A DNA stretch of 64,000 nucleotides, from contig NC_080046.1 of the NCBI RefSeq assembly GCF_012489685.1, forward strand, positions 746,501 through 810,500. Direction: 5' to 3'. The notes below the pieces were generated by a model. It searched no databases. It had not been told where the DNA came from and was given only the letters and a program-made list of their open reading frames with translations. The translations under genes and the position numbers were made by a program. This document shows positions 10,417-21,907 of this stretch, one piece after another; positions within the stretch are counted from its first letter, which is position 1, and each line of letters begins with the position of its first letter. This DNA is from Lotus japonicus (Eukaryota; Streptophyta; Magnoliopsida; Fabales; Fabaceae).

Positions 10417-11870
10417 TTTTTTAATAAGCTATGAATATGTATTAAAAACTAGCACAAGGGTGCTAGAACCCAATACAAAGAGGGGGAAAGAGTTATAAAA
10501 AGATGAGAAAGAAAATAAGCGAAACAGAAATGGGGCAACAGAGCACCCAAATTACAAGATCCCAAACACGTCCCAACAATCAGACATGCGAGATGCACAC
10601 CTGTGGGTTCATTAACCATTCAAAATGGGAGCAACAGAACTCCTTCACTTTAGAAGAGATCCAGACCTAAGCCTTCCATTTAATCAAGTCCAAGACATTA
10701 CAATGGGACAACGGGTTTTATCTTGTGTTTTTATTAGGAAACATGGGGTGTTGACCGTGTTGTGGGATTCTTGTACATTTTTTTTTTCTTTCTACTTCTT
10801 CTCCTAGTATGAGTTTGGAGTACACCTAGTACCCCTTATTTAATACAATTCTTTTTGCTGGTAAAAAAAAAGTCCAAGACATTACCCCAGTCAGTTTCCG
10901 AATTCCGGAAAACCAAGTTATTCCTCAAGACCCAAATGGTCCAAACCACGAAGCACCAAATAGACCACCAATCCCGCTGCTTTTTAGGATTCCAGCAGCC
11001 TTGGGCATGTTGCAGGAAATGAGCCCAACATTCCCGCGGGAGCGCACTAGAAACACCCAACCAATTGTAAAAATCGTACCAAACAGCCAAGATGCGAGGG
11101 CAGAGGAAGAAAAGGTGTTCTAAAGATTATGTTTCCAGCTTGTAAAAGGGACAACGAAGTTCATCAACAGAAAAAAGGAACACCACAGTTAAATAAATTA
11201 AGCTTCGTTTGTACCCTTCCCAAGAGCAGTCTCCAAACAAAAGCCTTAGTGTTCGAGGGAACACAAGCCCTCTAAACCTGACTGAAAACCGGCACCGAAG
11301 GCATATTCTCCAAACCTCGAAGAACAGCATATGCAGAACGAACTGAGTAACCTGCATTAGCATCAGGATTCCAGCACCATTCATCAGGCGTAGACAGCTT
11401 CAGAGATACCTGGTTTACCATCATGTACAACTCCTTTGCAAGTGGTTTCTCCTAATCTCCAAGAGCTCCACGCCACGGAATTAACCACGTCCATGTATTT
11501 GCTTACCTCTGAGACTAAGCCAAACTTCTGCAAAGAAAGATTGTACAGACATGCAAAACGAACAGCCAACGGGGCATCCCCCACCCATAAGTCAAGCCAA
11601 AAAACGAGTGCTACTGCAATCGCCTAAGCGCCTAGAAATGGAATTTGAAAGCCAGCTGCCTCCAGGATCGTCCAAACATGATCTTCGAATGTCACACCAC
11701 CAAAGGGATGCATTTGCCCGCGAGTTCATCCAATCACCATTTGGACCCCATATTTCGCCTTGAGGATTGTACACCATAAGCCTGGATTATTCATGCAAAG
11801 TCTCCACCGCCACTTCCCCAAAAAGACCTTGTTGAAAGCCCCTCATCCCTTCACACCCAAGCCTACAAGT
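10417..11870 (-). pseudogene. Decayed LINE 3' end, with zf-RVT region
   Basis: This is an antisense LINE remnant; its A-tail is the T-run near 10417. Broken frames at 10836-11090 and 11127-11384 match the end of the intact LINE frame at 23538-25400. For example, SIWCFVVWTIWVLRNNLVFR here corresponds to SIWLAAVWTIWITRNGVMFR there. In plant L1-type LINEs this is the zinc-binding region after reverse transcriptase. Frameshifts and stops make it dead. A second, smaller LINE is inserted in it at 10702-10869. Confidence 0.75.
10702..10869 (+). mobile_element. Short LINE copy inserted in an older LINE
   Basis: This 168-base, 5'-truncated insert ends with a LINE-type tail (accccttatttaatacaatt, then an A-run). 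It is flanked by an exact 16-base duplication, aagtccaagacattac, at 10686-10701 and 10870-10885. Its orientation is opposite to the host LINE. Confidence 0.88.
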
Positions 11871-12236
11871 GTTTTTAATAATTATGCTCTCAACATTAGG
11901 CGAGAGAGTTTGGCAGAGAGATACATATCCATTTAGTCTTCAAACGTACACACACATGCCAAAGTAGGGTTGACAAAAGGTTTGCAAATGCTTGATGTTC
12001 GGTCCTGATCGTCTGAGCGATGTCTCTCTAAGCCGCGATAGTAGTTCACGGTGGAATGATGTGATTGTTGTCCTTGTTGATATGGAAAAGCTCTAGGTTC
12101 CATTGTGAACGGGGACCTGCAGAAGAAACTTCGACGCTCAAGTCAGTGCAAGTGTCGGGAGAGAATCTCAGGGACTCAGTAAGAACTCAAGTGTAAATGC
12201 TAATTAATAACATATTACGTAACTGAACAATAAAAC

Positions 12237-12291
<55 letters not shown>

Positions 12292-12958
12292 TCAGAGCTT
12301 ATGGTAGTTATCCTTTCAAGTGTGAGGGAAATCCTTTAAGTTGGCCTTTGGATGTCCTGCTTTAGTTCACGATGTTAGGCGACCGAGCGGACGCTGGTCG
12401 GACAAGATGTTTCTTACTGAGTAATTCAATCCAGCCTTATGGCAAATGCTTCAGTTCATGTTTTTCAGTAGCCTGAGAAGCCCTTAAACCGCAAAGCTTA
12501 GAAGTCGTCCGGAAAACTTTAGTATGCATAATTAAGCATTTATATTGAATTACGTTTAATATGAATGTAATGTATATATATGTAATATTAATTTCTAATT
12601 TTAGGCTAAGTATGCAGAAAAAATGTCTTAATCAGTTAATCCTCACTTGTTTCCCATTGCAGGGTGTCAACATATCTTGCCTCATCCATTATTACCAAAT
12701 TATGGGTTGACACAAATGATGTGAAGGGGAAAATATATGCTACCAATTCAATACCGTGTTTGCCTGTCACGAACCTGATGTCTCTTCCTTAATACGTGAG
12801 TCATGAAGACCTTCTTATTCGACATCTTAAGATTTACATACGAACCCTGAAGTTCAGGATATCGTGCTAATGCTACAATGAGATATTGATGTACTCGAAT
12901 AGCCGATGGATGAATAAACGACCACACATGGTTTGCACTTGCAACAAGTGTGTTCATA
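11871..12958. other. Repeat-derived DNA, family unresolved
   Basis: The stretch acttcgacgctcaagtcagt near 12128 resembles a phrase common in long terminal repeats and hAT remnants; a related phrase occurs near 7100. A minus-strand frame at 12748-12972 (74 residues) matches nothing I recognise. I do not call a gene here. Confidence 0.3.
12240..12289. repeat. (AT)n microsatellite
   Basis: About 25 AT units. Confidence 0.95.
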
Positions 12959-13096
12959 GTAGGGGTGTCCAACGGGCGGGTTCAGGCCCAAACGCCAGTT
13001 TTGGTTGGTTGAAAAGTCATCGGTGGACGGTGGCTCGGGTTCGGGTTGAGCGGTGCCCGGTTACCTCGGGTGGTTTCGTTCGGTTTACACATCCAT
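12959..13096. mobile_element. Possible hAT-type remnant
   Basis: It starts taggggtgtccaacgggcgg and is rich in cgggttcgg-type motifs. This resembles the ends of the clear hAT element at 36810-37911 (tagggctgtcc). The right end is decayed and I see no clean duplication. Confidence 0.35.
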
Positions 13097-13114
13097 AAAA
13101 AATTCAAAAATCAA

Positions 13115-13384
13115 GAAGATAAGTGTTAAAATGTTATATTTTCGACTAGCATCGTTGGAATATCGAGAATTGTTAGCCATTTTGTGCTCGAAAATAATTG
13201 TTTCTTTTTGTCGAAAATTGTAGGATAATAAGAAGTTAACTAGTTGCCCTTTGAGAAGAAACACATGGAAAGTTTGAAGACCATCGAAGAATACTTGTCA
13301 GTATCCACACATTTATTTTAGGACTTTTAGCCATTATTGGCAGTTTATGTAGTTTGTCTATAGTGCTTTCTCGAATGTAATAGG
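13115..13384 (+). repeat. Old LTR fragment (left part), copia-like
   Basis: It shares long stretches with 39165-39400, such as atatcgagaattgttagccat, accatcgaagaa and ttggcagttt. Its continuation lies at 15743-15800 (ggttggcaaactttcactc), beyond the LTR element inserted at 13385-15742. The second copy at 39165 runs through without that insertion. Confidence 0.65.
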
Positions 13385-14356
13385 TGTTGAGAATTCAAAT
13401 GCGTAGTTGGAGTCCCACATTGGTTAAGTTTGGGTGAGGGGAAGACTTTATAAGAGATGTGACCCATAAACCTAATGCCTTAAGGTTTTGGGTTAAGATG
13501 TGGCGTCGAGATCTCTTGGTGTCTTGCTTCTAGGCCCATGGGCTCCCCTGTCTCCCCTGTCTCCCCCAACAAGTGGTATCAGATCTTCCGGTTCGATGGA
13601 TATCACTTTGTGTGATATTGCGAAGGTGCTGAAGAAGTGTGACATTGTGAAGTGCGGTTTTGGGAGGTTCTGGCTAGGAACCAACCTGGTGCACGGTTTA
13701 CAGTCGGCCTGCAGCTGCGATTATGCTGTGATGGAGGAGTTGATGCAATCATGATTACAAAAGGCGTTCTGGCATGAAATTGTCCAGGTGGCTCACATGC
13801 ATTGATTGATATAGATGCAAGGTGTGTGGTGATAACGTGCGGGCATTGGTTGGCGTTGATGCAAGGTGCGTGGTTATGTCGATGGCTGATGAACTTCCGG
13901 AGAAAGCCAACATGGAAGTTGCACCATAAATTTTCAGCAAGGTTTCGGCATGTGGAAATTCTTGGGATGGTTTAGTTCCAAGTGAAGAAAATTCTTAGAA
14001 TGGTTGAGTTCCAAGTGAAGAAAATTCTTGGGATGATTTAGTTCCAAGTGTAGTGTACTCTTTTATAGTGGAGTATGATAATTTAATTTGTCGGTATATA
14101 GACAATGAGAATTATGTGTGTCGGTGAAGACAATGATTGTCGGTGTAGACAATGAAGATTGAAGACCATTACAATCAAGGTGAACATTGTTGGGGTTGAT
14201 TGCAATGTAAGTCTCACATTGCTAATGAAGGAGAAAAAAAAGATCAAGTTATGCATCTTGGAGAAGTCTCACATCGCTTAGATTAGTTAGGGGTGGGAGA
14301 GTCCAAGACTATATATAGGGATCTCAAGCTCCTTGTTTCAACACACCAAAACACCA

Positions 14357-14880
14357 AAGATTTTTTTTTTGATAGGCAATGGGAATTATATTGAATAGAA
14401 GTACAAGGGGTACTTCAACCCAATACAGAAGAGAAAAGAGACAGACTAAGAACTAACATGTACAAAACAAAGACCCTAAAGTGACGAAACTACCCCACCT
14501 AATACTTCCAAGAAAATAGACTTAACAAAACAGGCCTCATTAAAACTTTTCTAGGATAAAACCCCCTTGGGAAAACCTAGCAAGGAAAAAGAGTACCAAT
14601 TTTGAAAAGCCAAGAGGTTATCTTCAAGGAAGCTTACAAAGAATTCTAATACCCCACCCCAAACCCAGCTGCCAAGCCTTACATCCAATTCAGTTCCCAC
14701 ATCCAAGGCACAATTCGTTAGATCACTGTTAGGTTTTCATGTTGTAGTCTCAAGGTACCCTACAACAAATACTCCAGCAGATAAGTATAATACTCCCGGT
14801 AGCCTACTTCTCTTGTAATCACCAAAGCCATAATGAGAAAAGTAGCTTTAGTACCCCCAGCATAATTCCGCAGCCATCTC
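14357..14880 (-). mobile_element. LINE 3' fragment inserted in an LTR
   Basis: It opens with a T-run, then ggggtacttcaacccaatac, the complement of the LINE tail seen at 25565. The related LTRs at 43573 and 44477 lack this block: their ..aaaacacca-tgtagtagcacctgaaaac.. is split here. The right border is approximate. Confidence 0.7.
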
Positions 14881-15091
14881 AAGTTACTGTATGTAACAGC
14901 TGAAAACACTTTAAGTTTATATTTGTGTTTTCTTTTTCTCTTATACTCTTGTTTTAGAGTATTGTGAGATGTAGTTCAAATATTTACTTTGGAGAGTGTG
15001 GGTGTACTGGGGTTATGGGGTCGTTGAGGGTGAAGTCTATGTGTTGTAATAATTTTCACATATTGTTTATTCTCTGGTTGTCGGTTTTGAC

Positions 15092-15672
15092 ACAACCGGT
15101 CGGACCGGCCGGTCCGAGCCTCTTAATGGATCGGTTCTGCTATCAAACCGGTGGGAACCGGTAAGCTCGGCCGATTTTTATGTTTAAATCGGTGACTCGG
15201 CCGGTTCAACCGAACCGGCGAGTCATTAATATTTTCCAGTATATTAATTGCGAAAAATTTTGGGAAAAAAACCTCGCTGGGATTCGAACCTGTTCCCATG
15301 AGGTTCTATGTTGAACACGTTACCATTGGGCTGGATAGCTGTTTTGCAATATTTGTTGCACTCAATTATATATATACAATAATACACTGTAAAATTGTTA
15401 TAGAACATCAATGTTATTACTTAAAATAACTAAAAGCACAACAAAAAAGTGATAATATATATGTGTTACATTTAACATTAAACTTCAAATGAATTATTTA
15501 TGTGTTTTTATTGTGAGTAATTAATTAATGTTAGTTAATATTATTGATTTTTTAATTTTTTTAATACAGACCGAGTCAACCAATCCGCCCATTGACCCAC
15601 TGGCCGATCAATGACTCATTAACTCAGTGCCTCGACCGAATCGACCACACCTAACTGAGTCTTAAAACACTG
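15092..15672. mobile_element. Unclassified insertion rich in ccggttc motifs
   Basis: This block is absent from the related LTR at 44477-44929. It is packed with aaccggtcggaccggccggt-type motifs at the left and related tcgaccgaatcgacc motifs at the right. It contains a minus-strand tRNA-like stretch (15280-15345) with a perfect B box, ggttcgaatcc, and an A-box-like agcccaatggtaacg. It could be a TIR element that carries a tRNA-like piece, or a SINE inside such an element. Confidence 0.5.
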
Positions 15673-15799
15673 CGTTATATTCTTGTGTTGTTGATTGCGC
15701 TCCTGATTTATTTTACTTCTTCAGCTGTGTTATTTCCTAACAATAGGGTTGGCAAACTTTCACTCAAAATATCACATGCTCTAAACGACTAGATAAGCT

Positions 15800-17310
15800 T
15801 TCTCAAATTTAACAGAGTATGTGTTTGCTTGAATCTTACATTATTCTGAAACAATATTGTGCATGTTTGATTGTAGTTTCGATTCATGTTCTTTGTCATT
15901 TGCTTAATGTTATTACCTTCAAGTTGATAAGTTTATTATTGAATATGTTTTTTTTTTACGAAGAACAAAGTACAAAGTACAAAGTACAGCTAGAAAAAAA
16001 AAACGAAGATAAATAATAAATAGAAGACGGCAGTAAAACTACAAATTAAGGAATATGTTTTGACATCAAGTTTCAATTATTGTATTTTGGCTACTCTTTT
16101 TCGAAAATCATCCAATCTTATTTTTGTGAAATTTAATCTTTGTTTGGAAACACTTTTGAAAAACGTTTTCATTAAAGAAGTCACAATTTAACTTGTTTTT
16201 AGTTTAAGAACTAGAAAATATTTGTTTACAAAAAATCAGAATAAACACATGGTCGTAGATGCGTTGGCTTGGCGAGATATTCATGAAGGGTTACTATTAC
16301 GATTTTTAAAATTTCCTCCCTCTAGTATCATACAGCTTCTTTGTCAAGATTTGCTAGTATAGTTGTTGTTTTATGTAAAAAATCTATATATACTCCTCCT
16401 AAGAGGAAATGCCTTGGGCCAATTATTTTAGAGCTTCTTCAAGTGCATGCTCTCAAATTATTGGCTGATTTAAGGTTGATGATATTGATAGCAATAACTA
16501 GCAAGAATAGCACTGATTTCTTTGCACGCGGTTAATCAAAATCTTTATCTGTATCTACATAGAATACCATTACCAATAAGAAAGATCTGAATCAATTAAT
16601 GAAGTATGAGAACATCAGAACATGAAGGCCTATCAAAAGCTGACAGGGAGGAAGAAATGTGAGAACTTCTCCTAACAAATTAAAATGTGATCCTATCTTT
16701 CATAGTCATGTATATTCAGCCTAAATATTTTATAATATCCACTTTTTTGTTAAATATTTAATCATTTGATTAATGTACGGCTCTATAATTAGCTTGAAAA
16801 TTTAGAGCGATGATTAGCTGAGAATTGTTTAAGAATATCTGACTTGGCAAGCCACCAGTAGTGGTGCCAAGCTTTCAACATACCAAACCACGTACGTGTA
16901 CAGATTCTTCACCAGAATATACACCAAGTATGCAATTGCAAATAGGAAGTTTAGAGGATCTTCGACTATTGGAGAGTTGTTTTCTACAGTCCAAAGAATT
17001 TTAGTGGATTATAATCTTCTTTATCCAGATTCTACTATCTCATTTCTTGTCTCAACAATAAAATACTGATAAATATGTGAATAAAAAATCTTCATGTAAG
17101 TTTGTAAATACATCTTTTTTTTTAATTGATATGACACAATTTTATTAACAGCATGAGAAATATTGATACTATTCGTGAACAGAAAACTTTGATCCAGCTA
17201 TAGTGGGAGTGTAATCGTGGAGTCAGTTTATTTAACACTTCTGGGTTTAGTGTGGATGATGACGTAGGAAGGATGGCCAAAATTATGTTGCTCCCACTAA
17301 GACAAAAATA
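15800..17310. other. No gene; possible gypsy remnant
   Basis: Around 16235-16285 a broken frame reads NMVVDALAWR, similar to the DALSRR linker after RNase H in gypsy polyproteins. The rest is AT-rich with no open frame of substance. Confidence in the gypsy reading is low. Confidence 0.25.
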
Positions 17311-17325
17311 CATTTTTTTAAGTTA

Positions 17326-18965
17326 GGCTTAATTCCACTTTGAGCCCCTGATGTTTTTAAAATGTGTGATTGACACCCCCCGTGTTTAAAATGTGCGGTC
17401 AGGGCCCCTAACGTTACAAAAACGTTAACTTTGGGCCCTTCCGTCCACTCCCGTTAGATGACCAAACGGAAATGCTGACGTCGGACCCTTTAATTAATAA
17501 AAAAAATTCATTTTTCAAATAAAAAAATATTAAAACATATTAATTTTTTTTAAATTTTGGTAAATTAACCCTAAATCCCTTTCAACCTTAATTTAACCCC
17601 AATTTCATATCAAATGCTTCTCCTCCTCCTTATCCCATTCCCACCCAACAACACCATCACCAACAAAAACCCCCCACAACACTGTCACCGCCAACCCCAC
17701 TCACCCAACACCGCAACCAGCTCCTCTAACCCCCGCCTCCGCACCACCACCGCCAACTCCTCAAAACCCAATCTTCTGCCCACCCTAAAAAACATTACCG
17801 AAAATCCCCCAAAACCCCTCTCTCACACACACAGATTCGAGTTGTCACACCCAAGGAGATGAAGCAGAGGTGACAGAGGGATGGATCTAGAACTCGCGGT
17901 AGAGGCAAAGAAGATCATGAAGGAGGAAGGGAGATTGAGGGTTAGAAGGCCCACGACCACAGTGACGACTTTGGTGGAGGCACGACACCCCTACCGTGGC
18001 GGCATGGTCGAAGCTCGGTGGTCACAACAAGCTAGGTGGAACAAGCAGCGGTAAGGAAGTGGCTCGAGCGGGCATTCATTCTGGTATTGGAGTTTGGAGT
18101 TGTTGTTCCTCCTTCATCTCTTTCTGATCATGGATTTGGGGATTTGGTTGAGGGAATTGGGGCTTTAATTTGATTGAGGTTTTCTGGTTTGAGGATGAAG
18201 GTGATGGCTTTTGGGTCGTAAGGCAGATTTGGTGGTTACATTGGGTTTGAGGTTTGTGTTCTTTGATGTGGGTTCAGGTTCTGATTAGAGATTTGTCATG
18301 GCGGTGGCAGTTATTGATGGCTTCTGGGTTTTGTGTTCATGCCTGAAGGAGAATTCTGGGTTCAATTTGGGGGAAAAATTGGGGGTAATCAGGTAGGGTT
18401 AATTTTGGGAGAATTATGGGTTCAATTTTGACCAAAAAATTGCAGAACTCTTGCTCTTTCTCTCGCTCACTCTTGCTCTCACTCGATATTCTTCATCCTT
18501 TTCTCCCTCGCTCTTGCTCTCGCTGCTTGGATTCAGGAGATGGTGGTTTCAAAGCTTCAAGAGATGATGGTTTCAAAGCTTCATGATTTGGAAAACAAAA
18601 AAATAATTCTGGAAATGATGAATGTGATGAATGCTGGAAAAAAATGATGATGATGAGTTCTGGACAAAGATTATGATATGAATTCTGGAAAAAGTTTCAA
18701 AGTGGAATTAAGCCTTTTATTTTTTATTAAATTGTATTTTTGATTAATCAAATTTTATTATTATGTATTTTTTATTAGAAAATGAACTTTTTATTAATTA
18801 AAGGGTGCCTCGTCAGCATTTCCGTTTGGTCAACTAACGGAAGTGGACGGAAGGGCCCAAAGTTAACGTTTTTGTAACGTTAGGGGCCCTGACCGCACAT
18901 TTTAAACACGGGGGGTGTCAATGGCACATTTTAAAAACATCAGGGGCCCAAAATGGAATTAAGCC
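17326..18965. mobile_element. Mutator-like element, possible Pack-MULE
   Basis: This 1640-base element has inverted ends of roughly 180-190 bases. It starts ggcttaattccactttgagc and ends gcccaaaatggaattaagcc. An exact 9-base duplication, tttaagtta, flanks it (17317-17325 and 18966-18974). Long ends and a 9-base target indicate a MULE. The interior is richer in C and G than its surroundings, with a Pro/Thr/Asn-rich open stretch (17614-17862) and a GA-rich part (17880-18060), as expected of captured gene pieces. No transposase is visible. A second copy of the end motif, caaagtggaattaagcc, lies inside at 18698-18714. Confidence 0.88.
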
Positions 18966-18974
18966 TTTAAGTTA

Positions 18975-20007
18975 ATAATGGGATTGTGCAGGAATGGCCT
19001 TTGGTATGAATGGCAAGTTTAATTTAAGGACAAAAATTGCCCATTACTTGGGGGCAGAAAATTATGCTTAGTGGGTGGGGGCACTGGTGACTGCTAAGTG
19101 AAAACCCTTTTAGATCAAGGACAAAGTTGGGGTTAACAGATAGATAAATGTCTCTGTGTTCATGAACACCTGAGTTTGGAAACAGAAGAAAACATAATAT
19201 ATATAATAGCATTCTTTTGGAGCATCTGCTTTGTTATATATGGTTATTATTTAAATTTCAGTAACTGTTCTCACTTCTAAGTTTGGGATGAAGGATAATA
19301 CTCTTCCCCTACAAGGATAAGATTCATCATGAGAAATACTAGCAACACAACTTTTACAGGCACACTTTGACACAATCATTTTAATTGGTTTATTTTTTGA
19401 ATAGTCAACACAATTTATAAGAAGTAGGAGAAATGTGTTGATTTTTTTTAAAAAAAAATTAACTAATCACAGTGAGTGTGTTCTTAGAAGATTGTGTTTC
19501 TACTACTCATTAATTCATCATTCATGAAACAGAGTTTACATGTCCTTCCAATATAGAACTTGAGTAATAGTTGAGTTTATTAACTGTTAAAATTAACTCT
19601 TATGCAGTTCTTACATTACATCTATATCTAATAATAAGGAATGTGCTGCATAGAGTTTACTTTCCAACTAAAATGATCCTGTGGCCTTGTTTTCCCTCCT
19701 ATATGATAAGATGGCTCTATCCTTTACTAAGAGTCATGGCATCATGGGGGCGCATGTCTCACCTAACTTACCAATGTCTAATATAAGAAACTTAACTTTC
19801 AATTATATAAGGTATCTCAAGTATATATATATTACTATCTTCTGGTTCCCACTTTCAACATTGGAGCAGATCATTGTCATTCTGTGTTGCATCCTTTCTC
19901 TATAGGTCACATTTTAAATCGAGAGTACTATATTAATTATCAAAACCACACAATGCAATCCCACTTAGCAACTCATTCTTTTCTCTTTAAGTTATATATA
20001 TTTAATC
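18975..20007. other. No supported feature
   Basis: AT-rich DNA with only short open frames that resemble nothing I know. A weak inverted pattern around 19330-19500 (tagcaacacaac..tgtgtttctact) could be a decayed MITE. Confidence 0.3.
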
Positions 20008-20015
20008 ACTATATG

Positions 20016-20230
20016 CAGAGCCAGCCCAAGGGTAAAGCCACCCAAGCAAGGGCTTTAGGCCTCCAAATTATTTTGTTTTTTCTTAAGTAAAAAGGCCTCC
20101 AATTTTTTTTTCTTAAGTAAAAAAGGCCCCCAAAATTAAAATTACAAAATTTTATATTAGATCAAACATGTTTCAAGGCCCCCAAAATTAAAATTCGCTT
20201 TAGGCCTCATTTGGTGTTGGACCGACCCTG
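20016..20230. mobile_element. hAT MITE
   Basis: It starts CAGAGCCAGCCC and ends GGACCGACCCTG, which are imperfect inverted ends. An exact 8-base duplication, actatatg, flanks it (20008-20015 and 20231-20238). It shares ends and the inner phrase ggcctccaa with the MITE at 42806-43079. Confidence 0.88.
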
Positions 20231-20433
20231 ACTATATGTAGTCCTTGTTTATGTTTTCCTCCTATACTTTTAACTATTAGCTAGTTTTTTTTTTGAAAGG
20301 CCAAAAAAAATGAATAGAATAAATAATAGCAACACTAAAGGGTGATGCACCCATGTACAAGATAAGCAGCCAACAATAGAGAAGCACCAGTACAATAGGA
20401 CTTGAACTCGTTGATGATTCGAGAATTATTCTA

Positions 20434-21884
20434 TGTTTGTCGAGTCCTTCTTGTTTCTTTCTTTTCCTTTTTAAGTTCTTTATTGAGTTTTGAGTCAAGT
20501 TGAGTCCCTTTCTAGTTCATAATTTCATCTGCATTAGTTTAGGTATTTTTAATTTATTTATTTGGTCTTTTTATTAGTTTTAGTTTGAGGTAAATTCTTA
20601 TGGTCAGATTTGATCTGAAATCTTGTGAGAATATGAGTGTTGATGGTCTTTTGGGGATTTCATTTGCTGAATTGAATGAAGGATTGATGAATTATCATGA
20701 TTAATGAGATGTTTCCATGAGTTACATTGTTGTTTTAATAGGTTCTTGAGATTCATTTCAGGTTTAATAGGTTTTTTATGGCTAATGATGATGGTTGAAG
20801 GCCAAGTAATGAGCAATGATGATAGTTGAAGAGGGAGTTACAAAGTTGGTGAAGAAGTTGTTGAGTCACGCATGTGCGCTAGGTATGCCACACACATGCG
20901 TGACTGTTCTGTCTGAAGAAAAGGGAGACTCGTCCAAGGCCACGCATGTGCGCCACTTTGGCCACGCACATGCGTGGTAAGCTAACTTGAAGGTTGTTTT
21001 TGAACAGATGATCCACACATGTGCGTGGGGGAGGCCACGCACACGCGTGGCAGGCCGCTGAAAACTCTATAAATAGGGCTTTTGTTATTTTTTTTAGGTA
21101 TCTTGTACTTTTCTTAACAAAACTTAGAACTTTAGCTTCTTGGAGCTTGTGGGAGGCTTCTTGGCACTCTTATTTCAAGTTTTTGTTCTTTTAATTTGCA
21201 TTATGAATTCTCTAGCCATGCTTGGCTAGTTTCTCTTTGTACTCTGAGTGAAGTGAACCTTAGTTCTGATTATGGTTTGAACTTCTGAGTTTCTTATATG
21301 AATAAAGTTTCTTTTCCATGTATCTTTTCCCTGAATCAATATTCTCTTGAGTGCACACAAGTGTTTTGCTTTCTTCTTGCATTCTTCTTGCACAACGGTA
21401 GTTGGTGAGGATTAAGGGACTTGGGATTAGATTGATTTGTTTGCTACCACTTAGGTATAAGGGTAGAAACTTATTGTGTTGGCCTGAACTTATAAACTTC
21501 ATTCTTCAATTGATTTGACTAGGCACTAAGGCATTAGGTTTGGCAAATGAAATTGAATGATTTACTTGATTAAGGTACTAACAAGTAGAGGTAGAGGCTA
21601 TAACATCATGGATAAGGATTCTAAACTTCAGATAAGAACTTGATTTTGAGAAACATAATTGGACTAAGTGGAGCTTTTCCCAGGATACTTCTTTTTCTGA
21701 ATTGTAATTCTAGCTTTCGTTTACAAGTGTTTTTACACACAACCAAACTTCAAACTTATATTGCTTTTTTCCTTTTACAATTTTGAACACTAAAGTCCTT
21801 GAACAATTTGATAAACAACTATCTCTGTGGTTCGATATTTTTGTATTACTTCGGGAAATTCGTACACTTGCGGAATTGCTATCA
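20434..21884 (+). repeat. Gypsy-type 5' LTR
   Basis: It ends ..gctatca directly before a gypsy primer-binding site. It has a TATA box (ctataaataggg near 21067) and, upstream of it, six copies of a GC-rich near-palindrome of the form cacgcatgtgcg / cacgcacatgcgtgg (20865-21055). The left border is a guess based on a TG start. Confidence 0.6.
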
Positions 21885-21890
21885 AGTTTT

Positions 21891-21907
21891 TGGCGCCGTT
21901 GCCCGGG
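21891..21907 (+). other. Gypsy primer-binding site
   Basis: tggcgccgttgcccggg follows the LTR after six bases. It is one base off the tggcgccgttgccgggg form found after the 5' LTR of Athila/Tat-type gypsy elements. Confidence 0.7.

Larger units (their letters stand above)
13385..15742 (+). mobile_element. Non-autonomous LTR element with unlike LTRs
   Basis: Its borders are fixed by an exact 5-base duplication, atagg (13380-13384 and 15743-15747). The left LTR (13385-13571, TGTTGAGAATTC..CCCAACA) belongs to a different family from the right LTR, which starts TGTTGGGGTTGATTGC at 14188 and ends CCTAACA at 15742. A primer-binding site for initiator tRNA-Met (tggtatcagatc, 13574-13585) follows the left LTR. 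The inner part matches the small element at 43573-44929, with no Gag or Pol domain that I can recognise. The right LTR is swollen by two later insertions (about 14357-14880 and 15092-15672). Confidence 0.8.

Noticed and set aside
12748..12972. Minus-strand frame of 74 residues, protein-like composition
   Set aside because: No recognisable family and no supporting exon nearby; it may be a captured fragment but this cannot be supported.
15280..15345. Functional tRNA gene
   Set aside because: The B box is good, but the anticodon arm has a six-base loop and no paired acceptor stem was found.
17614..17862. Pro/Thr/Asn-rich frame as a possible cell-wall protein gene
   Set aside because: It is inside the Mutator-like element, short and without a stop-bounded domain; treated as possible captured sequence only.
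20865..21055. CRISPR-like repeat array
   Set aside because: Units are irregularly spaced, diverged and palindromic, lie in a plant LTR, and have no constant-length spacers.
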